From NCBI GenBank assembly GCA_012841485.1, contig DUUU01000309.1, forward strand, positions 1-16,257: 16,257 bases of DNA, given 5' to 3'. How positions within the stretch are numbered: position 1 is the first letter of the stretch; each line of letters starts with the position of its first letter. Shown here in pieces: positions 13,540 to 16,257 of the stretch. This DNA comes from Armatimonadota bacterium (GTDB taxonomy: Bacteria > Armatimonadota > JAAZEB01). Below the pieces are notes generated by a model. The model did not search any database. It saw only the letters and a list, made by a program, of their open reading frames with translations, and had not been told where the DNA came from. The translations under genes and the position numbers were made by a program.

Positions 13540-15312
13540 ATGTACTCCCGCATCGTGTGTGCTGCGCTGATGATCGCATCGCTCGTGCCGGCGGCCGCCG
13601 AGGCGCCCCGGAAGAAGTTGATCGAGTATGGCTGGGATGTGCCTGCGCCCAGCTTCGTGGCGACCCACATTCGCGAGATGGAGAAGCAGCCGTTCGAAGG
13701 CGTGATCGTGCGCGTGCCCACTATCGGCACTGTCTTCGCCAACAAGAAATGGGACGAAGCTCAGGTTGCCGCGGAGCTTGCGGCGATGGAGCGCATCGAA
13801 TGGGGAAAATTCACGGATAACTTCGTGATCATGTACGCGGCATCGACGATGGACTGGTTCAGCGATGCCGACTGGGAGTGCGTGCTCCACAACGTCGCGC
13901 TCTGCGCAAAGGCTGCGAAGCTCGGTCGGTGCAAGGGCCTCTGCTTCGACGCGGAGCCCTATGGCAAGAACCCCTGGCACTATCCGACGCAACCACGCGC
14001 CAAGGAGAAGAGCTTCACCGAATACCAGGCGATCGCCCGGCGGCGCGGCGCCCAGTTCATGGCGAAGATCCAGGAGACCCTCCCCGCGCCGGTGATCCAC
14101 ACCTTCTTCCAGCTCAGCTACTTCCCGCATGTCGCCAGCCTCGCGGATCCGGCCGAGCGCGACCGTCGCCTCTCCCGCGAGCATTACGGGTTGCTTCCCG
14201 CCTTCCTCAACGGCATGCTGGATGTTGCCAACCCCGGCACCCGCATCACCGATGGCAACGAAGCCTCCTACTACTACACCACTGCCGAGGAGTACTTCCG
14301 CGCGTTCCATAACATCAAGCAGACTGCCCTCAGCCTGGTTGCCCCAGAGAACCGCGCGAAGTACCTCGCTCAGGTGCAGTGCAGCCAGGCGCTCTATGTG
14401 GATTACCTCTTCAAGTACTGGTCCCGCTCCACGCCGGCCACGCACATGACCCCCGAGGAGCGCGCGCGCTGGTTCGAGCACAACGTCTACTGGGCGCTGA
14501 ACACCAGCGATGAGTATGTCTGGCTCTATAGCGAGAAGATGAACTGGTGGAAGGGGGAGAACATCCCACCCGGTCTCCCCGAGGCGATCATCGCGGCGAA
14601 GGAGAAGCTGGCGGCGCGAAAGCCACTCGGATTCGATATGGCGGCGATCATCGACCGCGCGAAGGCCGCCGAAGAGAAGGAGATTCGGTCGCGCCTGGAA
14701 GAACGCGAGGCGCGAATCCATCGGATCGGCACGCGCGAGCATCCGCCGGTCATCGATGGCCAGCTCGATGATGCCCTGTGGCAGCAAGTGCCCGCCCTCG
14801 ACGCGTTCCGCCGGCCGGCAGCCGGCACGCAGGGCGACCTTCAGGCCCAAACGTTCGCCCGAGTGGCCTACGACTCCGAGAAGCTCTATGTCGCCATCCG
14901 TTGCGAAGAACCCACGCCGGAGAAGATGCAGGTGGCGGGCAAGCACCGCGATGATGATGTTTGGCTCGGCGAAAGCGTGGATCTGTTCCTGGCACCAGGC
15001 AAGGAGCGCACGCCCTACGTACACCTCATCCTCAATCCAGCAAACGTGCGCTGGGATGCCCGCTGCGCAGAGGAGGACGACCTCGCCTGGAATCCCGATT
15101 ACGAGACGGCCGTGAGCGTGGGGAAAGATGCCTGGTGCGTCGAGATCGCCCTTCCCTGGAAGGCGCTCGGCCGCTCGGCACCAAAGCGCGGCGAAAAACT
15201 GCTGGCCAATATCGGGCGGCAGCGTGCCCATGCCCGAGAGATCAGCAGCTGGTCGATCTGCTTGAAGGGCTTCGTCGAGCCGGACCGCTTCGGCACCTGG
15301 ATCTTCCGATAA
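13540..15312 (+). CDS. Secreted TIM-barrel-like protein with CBM9-like C-terminal domain
   Basis: A 590-residue exported protein. A signal peptide (about 1-22) ends near AAAEA. Residues about 25-365 look like a beta/alpha barrel of glycosidase type, with FDAEPYG at 136-142 and TDGNEASYY at 237-245 in positions typical of strand-end acidic residues, then EYVWLYSEKMNWW at 325-337. A charged helical linker (about 371-396) leads to a beta-sandwich (about 404-590) that starts with PPVIDGQLDDALW, the usual opening of CBM9-like DOMON-type domains. The ATG at 13540 has AGGAGG 9 nt upstream; the in-frame codon at 13519 lacks a site. I do not recognise a named enzyme family, so hydrolase activity is inferred. 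It may work with the glycosidase gene before it on carbohydrate at the cell surface. Confidence 0.83.
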   Translation: MYSRIVCAALMIASLVPAAAEAPRKKLIEYGWDVPAPSFVATHIREMEKQPFEGVIVRVPTIGTVFANKKWDEAQVAAELAAMERIEWGKFTDNFVIMYAASTMDWFSDADWECVLHNVALCAKAAKLGRCKGLCFDAEPYGKNPWHYPTQPRAKEKSFTEYQAIARRRGAQFMAKIQETLPAPVIHTFFQLSYFPHVASLADPAERDRRLSREHYGLLPAFLNGMLDVANPGTRITDGNEASYYYTTAEEYFRAFHNIKQTALSLVAPENRAKYLAQVQCSQALYVDYLFKYWSRSTPATHMTPEERARWFEHNVYWALNTSDEYVWLYSEKMNWWKGENIPPGLPEAIIAAKEKLAARKPLGFDMAAIIDRAKAAEEKEIRSRLEEREARIHRIGTREHPPVIDGQLDDALWQQVPALDAFRRPAAGTQGDLQAQTFARVAYDSEKLYVAIRCEEPTPEKMQVAGKHRDDDVWLGESVDLFLAPGKERTPYVHLILNPANVRWDARCAEEDDLAWNPDYETAVSVGKDAWCVEIALPWKALGRSAPKRGEKLLANIGRQRAHAREISSWSICLKGFVEPDRFGTWIFR

Positions 15313-15369
15313 CGCGCGGAGATAGACCACCGCGCCCGGGTGAGCACCGGCCCAGCGCGCATCAGGCGG

Positions 15370-15385
15370 GCGCGTCATGACGCGC
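15370..15385. terminator. 16-bp palindrome between convergent genes
   Basis: GCGCGTCATGACGCGC is a perfect palindrome in the 84-bp gap between the CBM9-like gene and the convergent Ppx/GppA gene. It could fold as a 6-bp stem with a CATG loop on either strand. A nearby CCGGGTG/CACCGG hairpin at about 15339-15354 may help. No T-run is seen. Confidence 0.4.
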
Positions 15386-15396
15386 GCTCTTCTGGC

Positions 15397-16257
15397 TCAA
15401 CCGAGCATCTGGAAGAGGATGCCGTAACGGACGCCGCGGGTGCTCACCTGGATCACGGGATTCCCCAGGCGTTGGAGAAGACGCTGCAGCAGAAGGGCGC
15501 CCGCCAGGATCACATCGGCGCGCTTCGGCTCCACGCCGGGAACGGCCTGGCGTTCCCGAGTGGGCATCGAGGCAAAGAGCGCCACCTGACGGTCCACTTC
15601 GGCCCGGTCGAGGAGCGCTCCGTGGATCTGCTCCGCGCGAAACTCGCGAAGGCCCAGGCGCACGGCGGCAAGGTTGACGAAGGTGCCCCCGATGCCCGCG
15701 GCGGGAATGCCCGGGCGGAGCTCCGGGAGCGCGGCGAGCTGCGCATCAATCCAGCGTGCTGCGTGGGCCCTCTCCGCCGGCGTGGGGGGATCCGAGGCGA
15801 AGAAGCGCTCGGTGATGCGCACGGCCCCGCAATCGATGCTGATACGGAAGCGAATGCCCGCCTCATCGCCCCGGATACACTCCATGCTCCCGCCGCCAAT
15901 ATCGACCACGACCAGATCGCCCGCGGGCAGGCCCAGGGAGGAGTCGGCGCGTACGGCCTGATAGGAGAGCCGGGCTTCTTCCTCGCCAGAGAGGATCTCC
16001 AGTTCGACCCCGGCTCGCTGGCGCAGAAGGCAGGCGAACTCGGCGCGATTGCGGGCATCGCGCGCGGCACTGGTGCCTACGACGCGCAGACGCACCGCGC
16101 CCAGCTCGCGCGCGCGGCCGGCGAAGCTGGTCACTGCGCTCGCGGTGCGCTCCATCGCCTCCGCGCGGAGCGTGCGCGCGTGATCCACGCCCTGTCCCAG
16201 GCGGGTGATCTCGCTGCACTCATCCAGGATGCGCACCTCTCCGTCTGGCATCCGCTC
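15397..16257 (-). CDS. Ppx/GppA-family exopolyphosphatase, 5' end beyond the window
   Basis: The visible part (286 codons) belongs to the ASKHA-fold family that splits phosphate from polyphosphate or from pppGpp in the cytosol. Counted from the ATG at 16251, motifs are ITRLGQGVD (15-23), GTSAARDARN (59-68), SGEEEARLSY (88-97) with the catalytic-type acidic run, the phosphate-binding VVDIGGGSME (115-124), GIGGTFVNLAA (176-186), PKRADVILAGALLL (232-245) and STRGVRYGIL (270-279). Family proteins normally begin with an IDIGTNS phosphate loop before ITRLG. That part is missing, and the frame stays open to the window edge, so the gene starts outside and the ATG at 16251 is internal. It is a short form of about 300 residues without the extra C-terminal domains of E. 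coli Ppx. It is probably unrelated to the convergent exported-protein gene. Confidence 0.9.
   Translation of the reverse strand, partial: ERMPDGEVRILDECSEITRLGQGVDHARTLRAEAMERTASAVTSFAGRARELGAVRLRVVGTSAARDARNRAEFACLLRQRAGVELEILSGEEEARLSYQAVRADSSLGLPAGDLVVVDIGGGSMECIRGDEAGIRFRISIDCGAVRITERFFASDPPTPAERAHAARWIDAQLAALPELRPGIPAAGIGGTFVNLAAVRLGLREFRAEQIHGALLDRAEVDRQVALFASMPTRERQAVPGVEPKRADVILAGALLLQRLLQRLGNPVIQVSTRGVRYGILFQMLG

Noticed and set aside
13276..15378. 700-codon open frame on the minus strand
   Set aside because: Antisense to the CBM9-like protein gene, with no recognisable domain and no ribosome-binding site.

Overview
The window looks like chromosomal DNA of a high-GC free-living bacterium, most likely a member of Armatimonadota or a similar Planctomycetes-like lineage. 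This is inferred from three things together: an orphan prepilin-type protein with an H-X9-DG motif, large secreted multidomain carbohydrate-active proteins, and a PF12831-type FAD oxidoreductase. Promoters match the ordinary sigma-70 consensus with 17-bp spacers, and most genes have a clear Shine-Dalgarno site. No transposase, integrase, tRNA, rRNA or CRISPR array is visible.

Layout from left to right. 1-254 has no gene. 255-2252 (+) is a membrane-bound PP2C/SpoIIE phosphatase (sensor-HAMP-GAF-SpoIIE). 2519-4312 (+) is an FAD oxidoreductase with an SLH-like tail and its own promoter. 4380-4820 (-) is an RsbW/SpoIIAB-like serine kinase with a long leader, a promoter and a palindrome over the -10 box. 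5158-5427 (-) is the nucleoid protein HU. 5710-6447 (+) is a pseudopilin-like H-X9-DG protein behind a near-consensus promoter. 6532-11268 (-) is a 1578-residue secreted protein with a sugar-binding-like domain, a heparinase/alginate-lyase-like toroid, a beta-sandwich and a beta-propeller. 11337-11678 (+) holds a promoter, a ydaO-yuaA (cyclic di-AMP) riboswitch and an intrinsic terminator. 11907-12269 (+) is a STAS anti-sigma-factor antagonist. 12451-13332 (+) is a secreted phosphodiester glycosidase (NAGPA family). 13540-15312 (+) is a secreted TIM-barrel-like protein with a CBM9-like tail. 15397-16257 (-) is the 3' part of a Ppx/GppA phosphatase that runs off the window.

Two themes link the genes. 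First, the three protein types of a partner-switching circuit (SpoIIE-like phosphatase, RsbW-like kinase, STAS antagonist) all lie here, but in three separate transcription units and without a sigma factor. Second, the STAS gene sits behind a cyclic di-AMP riboswitch and terminator, with two exported envelope or polysaccharide proteins after it on the same strand. A second messenger linked to the cell envelope and osmotic balance may therefore set the level of a partner-switching regulator and of the exported enzymes. That is the most interesting hypothesis in the window. The riboswitch identification itself rests on strong sequence conservation; its target genes and mechanism are inferred.
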